Shown here: positions 23,703-35,158 of the stretch, piece after piece | Layout: the number at the start of each line of letters is the position of its first letter | Numbering within the stretch: the stretch's first letter is position 1 | Translations under genes and position numbers: made by a program | Source: Marasmius tenuissimus | Lineage: Eukaryota; Basidiomycota; Agaricomycetes; Agaricales; Marasmiaceae | NCBI GenBank assembly: GCA_029532415.1 | Contig: JAQOTA010000048.1 | Location: forward strand, 546,001 to 610,000 | Reading direction: 5' to 3' | Length of the DNA: 64,000 nucleotides | The notes under the pieces: model-generated | Seen by the model: the letters and a program-made list of their open reading frames with translations, nothing else | What the model was told of the DNA's origin: nothing | Databases searched by the model: none

Positions 23703-24793
23703 ATGAAGCTTCCCCCCGAGCTTTGGGACAACATCGTCCAAGAGTGCCAGGACGAACCGGCTACCCTATCCGTCTGCAGCCTCGTCTGCAAGTCCTGGAT
23801 GCCAGAATCCCGCCGACTTCTCTTCAGAGACAAATTTGTGAAGCCCTCCGACCGAGACGCCCAGGATTTTCTCCATCTTCTGAACGATCCCAAATCCACA
23901 GCGACCCTCTTCATTGCGGCTTTGGAATTGAATTATTGGACAAATTATTCTTCGCAATTTCACGACGTTGCCGAGGCTTTCATCAACAGATGCACCAGCC
24001 TCAGGTCTTTAACCTTGTTCGGACGAGCGCGGACAACTCTCTCCTCCATGTCGAGCATCTCGTCTCTCACATTCCTCGAAATTTCCGACTCTTTCGATGA
24101 CTGGGGCTTACAACCATCCATCGAGGCGGGTAAATTCCTAAACATGATAGGAAACTTCAATTCTCTGGAGGTTCTCTCGCTGTGGCTACATCCGGGCGCC
24201 ACACAGTTCGATGATCCCGTCGAACCAGTATACGACCGCGAATTGCTAGACAGAAAAGGTCGACGACAACTGCCACGTCTTCGCCGTCTCAAGTTGGATG
24301 TCATCTGGAATGTCTTCATCCCATGGTTTCTTACCCCGGACCCCGGCATTCTACATCTTCCCGTTGTCGAGGAGATAGAGTTGAGCCTTGCCATTGTTCC
24401 CCTATCGGTCCAAGGAGCGTTGTTGCAATCATTCCTCGACCTTTACTCCTCGACCGTACAGGTGTTGGTTTTACACGTCATGTTGGAGACCGTTCCAGGT
24501 GCGATGACCCTGCTAGCGATGAAATTTAGAAATCTTATCCTTGCTCTCCCACAGCCTTGGACCTTGGTCGCTTCAGTGCTCTTCGCCTGGTATTGTTCGA
24601 CGTACAAGGTGCCCCAGATGAGATCCAGAAAGTCGTCGATATCGTATCCACATGTCCCAATCGCAATCGTGAAGATCCTCTTCGGGCCATCATAACGAAC
24701 GAGGAAGTACAACCCAGTACTATCGAGGGAGCTGAGTGGATACTGGACAAGACTTATTATGAAAAATACGCGTCGGCTTCAAGCTCGAGATGA
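23703..24793 (+). CDS. F-box protein (right array, type B)
   Basis: Exons 23703-24498 and 24555-24793 give 344 residues. MKLPPELWDNIVQECQDE opens the F-box and SLVCKSWMPESRRLLFRDKF closes it. The LRR-like part includes NVFIPWFLTPDPGIL, and the last exon has LDLGRFSALRLVLF and IEGAEWILDK. Along its whole length it is closest to the gene at 5558 (shared FVKPSDR, EPVYDRE, RRLKLDVIWNVFIPWFL), making the pair mirror copies. Confidence 0.87.
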
Positions 24794-25293
24794 CGAATAG
24801 AGTAAAAGGATCCAGAAATGAATTAGGATTTCTGATCAGGTGCGTCGGCGTGCTCTCTTCGTCTGGTGTTAGGTTTGCTGAATCAAAGAATAGGCAGTAT
24901 CATACGCATTCTTCGTCATCTCAGTCCCCATTGGACTGCTTGAACACACAAAGGACGCGTTGAAATCATAATAGAAAGGGATATGATCATTTGCGACTTT
25001 TTTGTACCATACGACATTCTCATATTTATTGAGTTTCCTTCGGTCACACCTCATCGACATTTCTACGAGAGTCCGTCGCACGAGAATAAAACCTGTCTCC
25101 GCTACATCCAGATGTATTCGACATTGACAGCGTGATACGTGCTTGTTTCTTATGTACCCGTGGGAGTCACCGTTGTAGGGACCGAGACCGGAGACCGGAG
25201 ACGTCATTGGTGTCTATCACTGCCCATCAATCATCGCCCTAACTCCAGTATCCCAGCAACTCTCGGAGACGGACAACCCTTATAGCATCGAAT
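24794..25293. other. Intergenic region between F-box genes
   Basis: About 500 bases with only short frames on either strand. Near 25000-25140 the minus strand is open but shows no motif. It presumably contains the promoter of the following F-box gene. Confidence 0.3.
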
Positions 25294-26382
25294 ATGCTTC
25301 CTATCGAGATTTGGGAAAATATCATCGAGGACTGTCAGGACGAGCAGGGTGCTCTATCTGCTTGCAGTCTCGTTTGCAGGGCTTGGATGCCAAAATCGCG
25401 CCAAATGCTCTTCAAAGATACTTTTCTGACACTCACAGACCAAAACTCCTCGGCCTTTCTCAATCTTCTTAATGATCCCAAATGCACGATGGCACCCTAT
25501 GTTGTGGCAGTGGAACCAACCGCTAGCGAACATTCTCCTTCCCAGGTCAACGAGCTTACCGACACTCTAATCGATAAATGCACCAACCTCACATCGCTGA
25601 AACTGAACAGTGAGGCGGCTCTCCTCCCATTCATGAGCCTCTCTGCATCGCTCACATACCTCGACCTCTCCGACTATCTCTGGGGCTGGGACCCACAGTC
25701 ATCCATCGTCGCGGGGAGAGTACTGAACCTAATCGCAAACTTCACCGTTCTGGAAGTCCTCTCATTGTACTTCGACTCCCCTGGCAAAGCGATCAGCGAA
25801 ACCGAGCCAGTTTACGACCACGAAGAGCTTGCCACAAGCCCAAGGCAATCTTTAACCCGTCTTCGTCGCCTGCACTTGGATCTGGTGTGGAATGTTTTCA
25901 TTCCATGGTTCCTTATCCCGGACCCAGGCGTGCTAACGCTTCCTGCCGTGGAGACACTGGAGCTGAATCTCGCTTGCTGGCCTTTAAGGGTCGCATTGCC
26001 ACTTTTGCAATTATTTTTGGACCTCTATTCCTCCTCGGTGAGGGATTTAATCTTACATGTCATGTGGGAGAGCCTTCCAGGTGTGATTGAACCTCATCTC
26101 AGCGGGACTGCGTGCTTACTCGAATCTTCCGCAGCTGTGGATCTCAGCCGTTACACCGCTCTTCGCTCTGCTCTATTCAAGGTACAGGGTCCACCCGAAG
26201 AAGGTGAAGAGAAGAACCAACTCCAGAACCTCGTCAACATCGTGTCTACATGCTCCCAACGCGTTAGTAGAGAGCCCCTTCAGGCCATCGTCACGAACGA
26301 GGACGTGAAGCTTGCTAATATCGAGGGGGTGGATTGGATATTGGACGAATGGTATTTTCACGAACATTACGAATGGTCGTGA
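25294..26382 (+). CDS. F-box protein with a stopless intron (right array, type C)
   Basis: MLPIEIWENIIEDCQDE begins the F-box. LRR-like strands with NVFIPWFLIPDPGVL follow, and the end is IEGVDWILDEWYFHEHYEWS. The intron position conserved in all paralogues is present at 26081-26134 (gt..ag). Here, however, it is 54 nt, a multiple of three, and contains no in-frame stop. The spliced product has 344 residues; the unspliced one has 362, with 18 extra residues before AVDLSRYTALR. The C-terminus matches the relic at 9232, so this is the mirror partner of that pseudogene. Confidence 0.86.
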   Translation: MLPIEIWENIIEDCQDEQGALSACSLVCRAWMPKSRQMLFKDTFLTLTDQNSSAFLNLLNDPKCTMAPYVVAVEPTASEHSPSQVNELTDTLIDKCTNLTSLKLNSEAALLPFMSLSASLTYLDLSDYLWGWDPQSSIVAGRVLNLIANFTVLEVLSLYFDSPGKAISETEPVYDHEELATSPRQSLTRLRRLHLDLVWNVFIPWFLIPDPGVLTLPAVETLELNLACWPLRVALPLLQLFLDLYSSSVRDLILHVMWESLPGVIEPHLSGTACLLESSAAVDLSRYTALRSALFKVQGPPEEGEEKNQLQNLVNIVSTCSQRVSREPLQAIVTNEDVKLANIEGVDWILDEWYFHEHYEWS

Positions 26383-26896
26383 ACGAACACGTCCGCCATC
26401 TGGTGAAAGATCTAGGATTGTTCTTGTTTGTATGAGCATAGAACGATACAAGAGACCCGAATACCGCGCAGTCTAGAGAAAAGATAGCACCTACATCAAG
26501 TTCTACCAAATCCCGGCCAATCCGAAGGCCGTGGCGAGATGTTCTTGAACATGCACCACCATCACTTCGCATTAGTATTAGATGCGTACGTAGTAATCAG
26601 GAGTCACCAAGCGACCGCCGACGAGGCTCGAAAGCTTGGCCAGGATCAGATCAGAACGGCCAACTGAGGTGAGCTTATTTTGGAGATTGTTGGCGGCTGT
26701 ATCTGATGATACCACTTTGGGTGCTCTTGCGCATACTTGTGTCATGTTACTACAGCGTACTAAGTATAGAACACCGCTGAGTGTTGCTTGTCATTGGCAC
26801 TGGAGCTACAAAAGCCAATATAAAACAGGGAGAGACAATGATTTCAGGCGCGAAGAAGCACCTACCTAGTCACAACCGTCTGGCAGAGCCAAAGAT
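26383..26896. other. Intergenic region between F-box and seven-helix genes
   Basis: No coding signal recognised in these 510 bases. It lies upstream of the plus-strand seven-helix gene and is the counterpart of the region upstream of 8641. Confidence 0.3.
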
Positions 26897-28578
26897 ATGG
26901 GTGATTCGCAAGCTGCAAACAATGTCTCTGGGCTTCTAGACTGGTTCTCATTCTTTTATGTCGTTCCTGTGATCACGCTTGTGGTGAGTGAGCTTGAATT
27001 CATTCGGTGCCCTAACGTTGAAGACACAGGGACTTTTGGTAGGTCGAAGGTCTTCTCTACGGTATGCCTGCTCCTCGTCATTCAAGACCCTGGGACTTGA
27101 CCCCAACAGGAACGTACGCCGTCATATTCGTGGTATTCATCACCTTGCAACGCAAGCGCAAAAGAGACCACCGTCGACTACAATTAGCTTTCACGACTAC
27201 GCTCTTTATACTTGCCACGATAAGCCTGGTCTTGACTATCACATCTACCTTTCTCGATGGACGTCTCCTATTCTACGATCAACTAGCGAAGATCACAAAT
27301 CCTCCTCCAGAACCTACTACGGACGCCCCCTTGTGGAGCGGGGTTGCATATGATCGTATCCTCCATCTGAAGTGTGTGCTATTCGGCGAGTCTTTCGTTG
27401 AGCTCCAGTATTAATCGGGTCGGGAGTAGACTAGCAGGCTTTCTTGTGCTATATCCCGCGAGGTGAGTCGATCGTCTTCTCTTAATACGTCCTCACAGGG
27501 CTAATAATAGTAGTATACTTGCAGATGTCGTCCTGGTCCGTCTTTTCTAGGAGATTCGCCCGACAGCTCCGATTTAACCAATGACGAACGGACGTTAGGT
27601 TTGGCGATGCTACATACTCTGGGGATCCCGCTGGAAGATCATCGTACTTCCGGCATTCCTTCTTGTTGTTACCCACGGTTGGTACCGCTATCGCATCCGT
27701 TGTTAAACATCCCTGATAGATGACTGGCATTTATCACTAGCTCTGGGGATCGCATCAGTAGCCACCGTCCCGGGCGAGGAAGAGGTCTTCTATTGGGACG
27801 TTGTCCGACCAATGGACTTCCCTCGGTATGGTTTGATCACCCAAGTGACTGAACTTCGTCGGATTACGGACGACAGGAGTGTATGGTTGAGAAACGCACT
27901 TTTGATGTTCATCGCATACGCTCTGGCGAACGCGTTTCTCAATCTTCTCCTTACATTGATGATAGGTTCGTTGCTCCCCATCAAATTTGTTGCAATATCA
28001 CAACCGTTGTCATTCTTCTTAGCGGTCAGGATATACCGCGCCACGCAACCATCGCGGGATTTCTGGGGCCAAGTTGATAATTTCTATCGAACATTGATTG
28101 TTATAATGTTAGTCACACCATCTACTACATTCAAGAGCCTTGACTGACCAACCACACCGCCTAGTGTTGAATCTGGTGTTCTCTATCCTATAGCCCTTTT
28201 CGTATACGTATTCTCACCGTACCAGACGATCGTATACTTCTCTCTCGTCCAGATCGTTGTGAGTTTACTCCTTCCTTAGGTTTTGAGTTTGTCCTGTCGA
28301 CTTGGATTCATTGGTCGTATTTCTAGGGTATCGCTCCAACACTCATCATGGTTAGAACTGGATTAGGAGCCGGCGATCGAGGACAAGCCATGAATGACTT
28401 AGAGTCTTTCCACGCCTCGCCGTCAGCTTCAGGAGCTGGGTCTGCGAGGCGGACTCGGACGCATGAGAGTGTTCACACCCCAAGTGTGACGAGGGACATA
28501 GAGGTTGGCCGAGCGAGCCTCAATGACGACTATGGACATGAAGACTTGAGTCCCTCCCAAGAAAAGGCATTTCAGTAA
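26897..28578 (+). CDS. Seven-helix membrane protein (right copy)
   Basis: MGDSQAANNVSGLLDWFSFF starts the first exon (26897-26983). A 19-nt micro-exon (27043-27061) and the exon from 27110 restore VEGLLYGTYAVIF. Later blocks are VWRCYILWGSRWKII, LLMFIAYALANAFLNLL, VESGVLYPIALFVYVF and GIAPTLIMVRTGLG, then a hydrophilic tail ending LSPSQEKAFQ. Seven membrane segments with a cytoplasmic tail match the copy at 6940, with which it forms the outer pair of the mirrored arrays. Middle exon boundaries around 27380-27560 are tentative, using donors such as gtccgt found in both copies. Function unknown. Confidence 0.68.
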
Positions 28579-28644
28579 CTTCCACACATCGAATGGCAGT
28601 ACTTGTACATCCACCCTGCATCTGAACACTCATATATATATTAT

Positions 28645-29775
28645 TCAAGACGACGATGCTTCCGCCAGACCAAGTGCTTGAGGTAACGTCTCCTCGCAGG
28701 GCCCCAAAAAGAGAAAGTCTGCGTTCCTATCTCCCGCACTTCTCTCCAGGTTGAACACAGCAATTTTTCCCCCACGTACCTGTACTTCCGCGGCATATCC
28801 CGCGGCAGGATAAACCTGTCCAGACGGATGCATCGTTATCAACTCGATCTCGGGAAAATATTAAGTCGTCGGAGTGGATACTTACCGTTGAAGAAGTCCC
28901 GACAACAATACACAAATCCGCCTTCGCCACCAACTCATCAATCTGATCGAGATACAAAGGCATCTCCTCAAACCATACGACCCCTGGACGCGCCAACGCT
29001 CCGCAGCTCTTACACTTTGGTAGTTCTTCCAGGTTTATGTCCGGTTCGACGACGTTTTTAGCGATAAGCTCTTCCGTCCCGCGTAGGGCTTCACAGATCG
29101 GTGAAGACTTGTCAAATTCAATGTGATCGCACTCAGTGCATTTAATGTCCAAGATCCTTCCATGCATTTCCAGTATTTTGGGTGGGCCATCGGCGAGGTC
29201 TTCTGGAGATGTTATTTCCGATGAGAGGACCTTGTCCAGTGCACGTTTAGATAGGCCATCCACGTTTTGAGTAACTAGGGTGAAGTTCGAATCTGGAGAA
29301 ATCATGTGTCGAATTGAAGGAAGGGAGAATCTGGCTATGGCATCATGGGCACCATTCGGTGTGGCTTTGAGTGCACTGCAATCGTCGTGAGGCAGTTCAC
29401 ATAGTGAATCAGCATCGCGAGAGCAAGCCGAATATGTGGGTACGTGACTGACCTCTCCCTACGATAGTGATAGAACTGCCACACCCGAGATGGGTTTCTT
29501 GCGAAAGCACCGGGGGTGGCAAGTGACATCGCGTCGTGCCTTCTCCACAGCCCACCGGCCCCACGGAATGTGGGAATACCTATATGTATCCACCCAGGTT
29601 AGTATCATGGATATCAAGCTTGCAAACAAGACTGGGTGAATTGACCAGAAGCAGCTGAAAGCCCTGCGCCGGCGACCACGATTATGTTCTTGGAGGATGC
29701 AAGTACTTCTTTGAAGGCTTGCATGTCACCAGAAGGTGGATTATGAGGCTTGAGGTAAGGGGAGGTACGACGCAT
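28645..29775 (-). CDS. Class III sirtuin (SIRT5/CobB-like NAD-dependent deacylase)
   Basis: Multi-exon gene starting MRRTSPYL. The Rossmann motif GAGLSAASG is followed in the next exon by [18 protein letters not shown] carries the Tyr-x-x-Arg pair that in SIRT5 binds succinyl, malonyl or glutaryl lysine. Further motifs are TQNVDGL, the catalytic His in LEMHGRI, two zinc cysteine pairs (CTEC, CKSC) and VVGTSSTV near the NAD site. It ends in EASSS. This predicts an NAD-dependent lysine deacylase, often mitochondrial in this class. Three introns are visible (donors near 29650, 29455 and 28886). It lies 350 bases downstream of the kinase-nuclease fusion, on the same strand. Confidence 0.88.
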
Positions 29776-30123
29776 GGGATGACTGTGGTGGGAGTTCGAA
29801 GTCAAGTTCGTCCTCCCCGCCCCAGGTTTACGTCATACTTATATCCATCCAGTGGAAGACCGGATACTTAATAATAACCGTACCTACATAGTCGTAGCGA
29901 CCTCAGATCCAGGCTCCGAAAGCTGAACGTAGCGATTGAATTGTCTTCCGTCAGTGTTCGAAGAGTCTAAGAATCAATGATTACGATAACCCGCGAGGTG
30001 AATACGTGAATACGAAGAGTTTCAACTATCGAGGCTACTGCGACTCTCCTGTTCTCTGCAAGGATTGAGACAGTTCCACCGTTGAGTCCGTTCGTGGTCC
30101 GATCGTCAACCTCGCCCTCGATA
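29776..30123. other. Intergenic region upstream of sirtuin gene
   Basis: About 350 bases, with the sirtuin promoter expected on the minus strand. Nothing else recognised. Confidence 0.3.
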
Positions 30124-32678
30124 TCAGTCATCTTCAATGTGGATGTCCGCTACCAGTCCATAATGGTCACTTATGAATCGTCCCCCCACGTCCCGTATAC
30201 CCTTTCCCACAACTTTCGGTTTCGTCACAAAGAAACCTCGGCGAGGGGTGTAGATGATCTTGTCCAGTCGACCCTTTGGCAATTGCTTATCCTGCTCGTT
30301 AGTACACTGATATCCCCACGTGTGACCCACTTCTGGGCGTTCCAAAGGCTGCAGGTGAAAAGCATCCTCCATAACCAACTCTTCCGAGTTCCAATCCATC
30401 GCGTGCAAGTCCCCGCCAATTATGGCATCGTCAATCCCCTCCCCTCTACAATATCTAACGCACATTGCCAACTGCTCTTCACGTAGGTTAGCGCGGTCGG
30501 GGATCGACTCTAAATGTGTATTGATGATTCGCAGCACTCTGTCGGAGTGAAGCTTGACGTTGATCACGATCGCGGACCGCGAGCCCGGAGACAGCCTATA
30601 TTCCAGCAGGAATGTCTGCTCGACCTGTAAGGATCGATACACAAGCGTCACATTTCCGTATGTGTGCGGGGACGGCCATTTGAAGTTGTTGAGCGGGGCA
30701 ACGTAGAAATTGTCGCGTACCCAGAGAGAGGATTGTAAGACCTCGAGCATTGAGCTATGGACCTCCTGCAGAAGAACCACACAGGTTTGGAGAGTCTCCG
30801 TCTGTTCGTCGATAGGGAGAATTTTGTCCTTGAGTTCGTCGAGTGCAGCCCGCATACGTTCTTTAGGGTAAGGGGATACGGAATCGACATTCCAGGTAGC
30901 GAGGACGATCGATTTGGCACGAATTTTGTGTGCATCATACCGATCCTTGGGAGCGCTACACCAATCCTGTTTGGAGCGTTTGTAATACTGCAGGCGAAGG
31001 GGCCATTCCCGGTAGACATCACAAGACTTCTTCGTCCCCGCATCCCGTTCTTCAGATACCTCAGTGGCGAAGGAGGAATCTTCATCACTGGTCTTGGTGG
31101 ACGCAGCTTCCGGAGGTCGTTCCTGAGAACCACATTGGAATCAGGGATAAATTTCATCAAAAATGGTGACCTCGTACCTGCTCTGTCGATGCACGAGCCC
31201 TTACAGTTAAGAACGACGTGACTGCCGTCGTATCAATCGATGGATATTGTACATTCTTCCAAATTTGTGCTTGTGGGGTAGTGTCCCATTCCGGCGTCGT
31301 ATGTGACCGAACAAAAGACCCCGTCCTTTGGTTTGACACTGAACCAATGAGAGAAAGGACTTCCTGAGCAGTAGGACGAAGATGAATGTCATGGTCCCAA
31401 CACGACAACATGATCTTCCACATCGCGTCCGTCAACTCGGTGAGCTCAGTAGGTCGAGTAGGATACTTTTTGTCTATAAGTACAGCGACGATGACCGCGA
31501 CCTCCGGGAGCTCGTAAAAAGGGACCCGTCCGACGAAAATCTGTTTTATACAGGGTCAGCCGTAGTGCCTGCGACCAAGACAGTATACGATCTACCTCGT
31601 AGCAAACACAGGCGTACGCATAGAGATCACTGCTTGTAGAGGTAGGACACGGTGTGGTCGGCCTCAGGAGCTCTGGCGAAAGCCATCGAGTGGTTCCTTT
31701 GGTCTGACCCGTTGCTGATGCGAAGAGGTGAAGACTGTGTGTGTCGGCCACACGCGACAAGCCAAAGTCGCCTATACTTGCTCGTTCGTCCGCGGTGACC
31801 AACACGTTCAACTGTCCGCCTTGTCAGTTTGGGCTGGTCTCGAAGACTGCAGTCCTCTGTCACTTACGCCTTTTAAATCACCATGTACGATTCTTCTCTC
31901 GTGAAGATAAGCAAGCCCGGACGCGACATCGTGGGCCTACGAATGGATCAGCACCTGTGATTCGTGAAGAGAACGAGCCTGTTGTCCTCTTACTAAAGCT
32001 TGGTGATCCACGTCTTCTCTTCTGGTGTCCTTTAGGTATCTCGTCAAATTCCCTCTATTCATCCAAGGCGAGACCAAGCACAACTGCTCTCGGGGTTCGT
32101 CAAGATAATATATACCGATAAAGGGCAACAAATTGGGATGCCGAAGCTGTTGCCAAACGATTGCTTCTTTCATGTAATCCTGCGTAGATAAAGCAACCAA
32201 TCATTGATGCTCAAGCCAAGGATGTACACACCTTGTGCAGCTGCTTCATGTCGGAATCTTGAGTTGCTCTGACCACCTTCAAACAAACGGGCTGTGTGTC
32301 GATCTCCCCTTTCCATACGTCTCCGAAAGCACCACAGCCAACAGGGTAATTTCCGATCTTTTTAACATTCCTGATATGGAGACAGTTTGGACACAATTCT
32401 GAGGTTCGTGATAGGTCCAGCATCATCTTCAGGATTGCAGATCGTAGTTTGGGTTGTGTATCGGGTGTCTCGGTCAGCTATTCATAAGCCTGCTCGTCAA
32501 AAAGTTCATAGATATTCCACGTAGACAGCATGCTTACCACCTGCATGGCATCCAACAGTTGTTGAGCTTCATCTCCTTGAGCTTCCAGAACTTTTTTGTA
32601 CTGTTCTCTGTCCTTGATCGCGGTTTGAACAAGCACTCGTACGTCGTCGAGACCTCCAGTTGTTCTTAGCTTCTCCAT
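30124..32678 (-). CDS. Protein kinase fused to TDP2-like endonuclease/phosphatase domain
   Basis: First exon 32678-32538 encodes a 47-residue helical module (REQYKKVLEAQGDEAQQLLD). Kinase exons follow: Gly loop GCGAFGDVWKG, beta3 Lys in VCLKVV, VHGDLK (Gly in place of the HRD Arg, hence non-RD), DFG in IGDFGLSRVAD and the APE equivalent WLSPELL. The kinase ends in ARASTEQ at 31178. A 55-nt intron (31177-31123) joins in phase 0 to ERPPEAASTK, which runs through a linker into an exonuclease/endonuclease/phosphatase fold. The TDP2 catalytic set is visible: N in ATWNVD, E in LLQEVH, D in IGGDLHAMD, H in SDHYGLV, plus NTHLES. No in-frame Met exists between the splice site and ATWNVD, so the nuclease cannot start independently. 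TDP2 removes tyrosyl adducts from DNA 5' ends. Confidence 0.85.
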
Positions 32679-33422
32679 TTCGGCGAGGTGTTGGGCTAGG
32701 ATTCGGTGATGGGAAGTTATGCTGGGTGGGGTGGGGGAAAAGATCAGAGGGGCGCAAAATGTTTTGAGGTCCCTGGGTTGGGTATTTGAGGACGCCCACC
32801 TGGTGATTATGAATCATCGCCATGCTACCTTTGATAATAGGTAGACGCACATAGCGGCGTAATCGATTCCGAGGCACCGAGGCCTCAACTCACTGGAACA
32901 CAGTGATTCACAAACACCCAAACTTTAATCAGCAATAATCCTGAGAGTCGATGGCGAATTGGGTCCAGCGCGCTCGAAAGAGAGCCATCCGGCCTGAGCG
33001 CGTAGGATGAATGGGCTGTAGGGGACTGGAATGACCATCGTCGTCGGCGAACTCGATGAGCGTTTTCCGCCGATATACCGATAGTACCGGGCGCAGTGAG
33101 TTTGTACGTGTGGCTGTGATTTCTTCGCGTATTGAATCAGTTTTCTCCAGGAGGGAGTCAACTCCTGGGGAGGCGCGGAGGCGTATGAGATAGCGGTGGT
33201 GGAGTTCAACTTGAAGTTCAAGCGAGTCCCCGGTTCGCGTCATTCCCAAAGCCGAGCCGGCAATGACTGAGCTGCCGTATTTCGAGCATCACACATCGAC
33301 CATCTGCCAATGGATTCAGGTTCATATTCTCAAGAGGTACAAACTACAGTTATAGTGGTATACAGAACAGTGACCGAAGCCAGCCCATACGAGAGTTATA
33401 ATAAACCTTCTTCGTCGTCGTC
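32679..33422. other. Intergenic region with one weak open frame
   Basis: Promoter side of the kinase fusion. On the minus strand, 33249-32929 is open for about 106 codons (LEKTDSIREEITATRTN), but no family is recognised and there is no supporting intron pattern. I leave it as a possible small gene. Confidence 0.3.
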
Positions 33423-34456
33423 CTATTCTTCTGAGATCTGCATTAAACCCGTCTGGCAAGTTTGCACATGCTGAGTATACGATTGGTGACTTCGGAAACC
33501 TTGGCGGCAGCTGGGACATTGATATCCATAATGGCTCTTGACATGGCCTACATTGGCGTCCAGGCGAAGTATTAGCGTGGTCCAAATCTGAGTAGAAACG
33601 TGAACATACCTTGTAAAAACTGTTTCGAGCTGAACACAGACGAACAACCTTCCACAGGGCACTCGTATCGTGTAGGGTTGGACCGTCTTCGGAGACGACG
33701 GGTGCCGCCGTTTTCGAAAGTTGGAGTTGCTGAAGTTGACTGCCAAATTTGAAGGTCGTCAAGTGAAGTCGTTTGGAACGCCGTTGATGCTGAGTTATGT
33801 GCATTGTCGTATTGCAGAGGTACGGCTGGGAACGCGACGGCTCCTAGATTGACGGTACCAACACTGCATCCGAAAATCAATCAGCCTGGTGGCATGAACG
33901 TGAAGTAAGGTGCCATACTCGATGGAATGTACCGGTGTCTCGAGGCTCGGAGATTCTGGCTCAAGCTTATCGTGAGCCGATTCAACCACATTCGGATTGG
34001 GTAAACGCTGAGAGGAGGCAGCCGCCGCGTCACTTTTGGGTCTTTCTGGCTCGCTGCTGCAACGAGTGGACCACCTCAATGACGGTGAGCTGCTTGGTGA
34101 GCTGGGTGTCTCTGGCGATGATTGACCTGTCGATGTGCTCTTCTTCGTGCATTAAATTTCTCTGGCCGCACTCGATGTCTTCATCAGATGAACAACTATA
34201 CATTCTATAGCAAAAAGAACAGGGCAGGTTAGTTCGACAGCAACAGCGAAAAAGAAAGCACTGGGACGCACAATAACGCAGCACCTGTCGACAAAACTCC
34301 CGATGTCACACCACATCCTACAGTAACTGTAGAGTTCGAGCCAGAGAACGCCCCAATCACGGCAAAAGCACCACTTCCTGCCCCCAGACCTGCTCCGAGC
34401 CTTCTTAACTGACGACGATTTTTTGACCGCAAGTCGAGGGTCTTGAGCATCGACAT
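33423..34456 (-). CDS. Glycine-rich membrane segment fused to C2H2/C2HC zinc fingers
   Basis: Starts MSMLKTLDLRSKNRRQLRR. A Gly/Ala-rich hydrophobic stretch follows (GAGLGAGSGAFAVIGAFSG, GVTSGVLSTGAALL) with GxxxGxxxG spacing, probably a membrane hairpin. After an intron at AALL comes an acidic linker (SSDEDIEC). Later exons add DVGTVNLG, a Ser/Thr-rich region and a finger, C-x4-C-x12-H-x3-H (CPVEGCSSVF..HVKSH), split by an intron. The second finger is C-x2-C-x12-H-x3-C. It ends QISEE at 33423. A protein with a membrane module and DNA-binding-type fingers suggests a membrane-tethered regulator; that is inference. Related copies lie at 47252, 52255 and 58667. Confidence 0.65.
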
Positions 34457-35158
34457 TGGGTGGAGGGCAGTCGAAAGAACGTCGATGCTGCCATACGTAT
34501 TCCACCAATTCATTGACTTGCATGACTGGTCACGGTCGTATCGCCTCGAGCCTCGGGGTTGAAGGCTATGGAGAAAGAACAGAGTAAAATGCTGTTAAGT
34601 CAATGTTGTTCCGATAGAATTGAGTATTGGTGATGATGACTGACAGATAGAAGAGTGCTTGCCGCACTGCCAAAAGCGAACAAGGGAGTCTGCATGTGCC
34701 ATGATGGAGGAGAGAGAAAAAGCCGTGTCGAGAAAATTTCACACGCAGCGCGGCTCTTGTTCACTCTTCACCATGGACCAGAATACAAACCTGGGGTCAG
34801 CTCGTGTACCATGCCGTGTTCTACAGTAAATTTTCCTTCCTTCGTCCGTGGACCATCCCGCTTTTATATTAATGGCTTGCGCGCTAACGCATTCGCACTA
34901 ATTACGGATTTTAGACGCTCCTGAGCGTCAACAGCTTTCCTTGTCGTCCTTTCCTTCGCCCCAAAGCTACGGCTGAAATCGCTCGAAACCTTCTGCAAGC
35001 ATAAAAGTCCTGTCTCACCCCATTAGTCGTCGTCGTAATATACACAGAAGGATCGCATAGCGTGCGTACCGGCCTGTTCAATGTCCTGCCAGATCAAGGG
35101 CAACACTGATTTCCAAGTCTAGTTCTATCCAGCTCGATCAACCGAAACGCATGCAAGG
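34457..35158. other. Divergent intergenic region
   Basis: Lies between the minus-strand membrane/zinc-finger gene and a plus-strand small membrane protein gene, and should carry both promoters. No gene-like signal recognised. Confidence 0.3.

Noticed and set aside
28645..29775. Sirtuin as a defence NADase like bacterial SIR2 anti-phage proteins
   Set aside because: It has the full deacylase motif set and the Tyr-x-x-Arg pair of SIRT5, so an ordinary metabolic deacylase is the simpler reading. Adjacency to the kinase fusion alone is not evidence.
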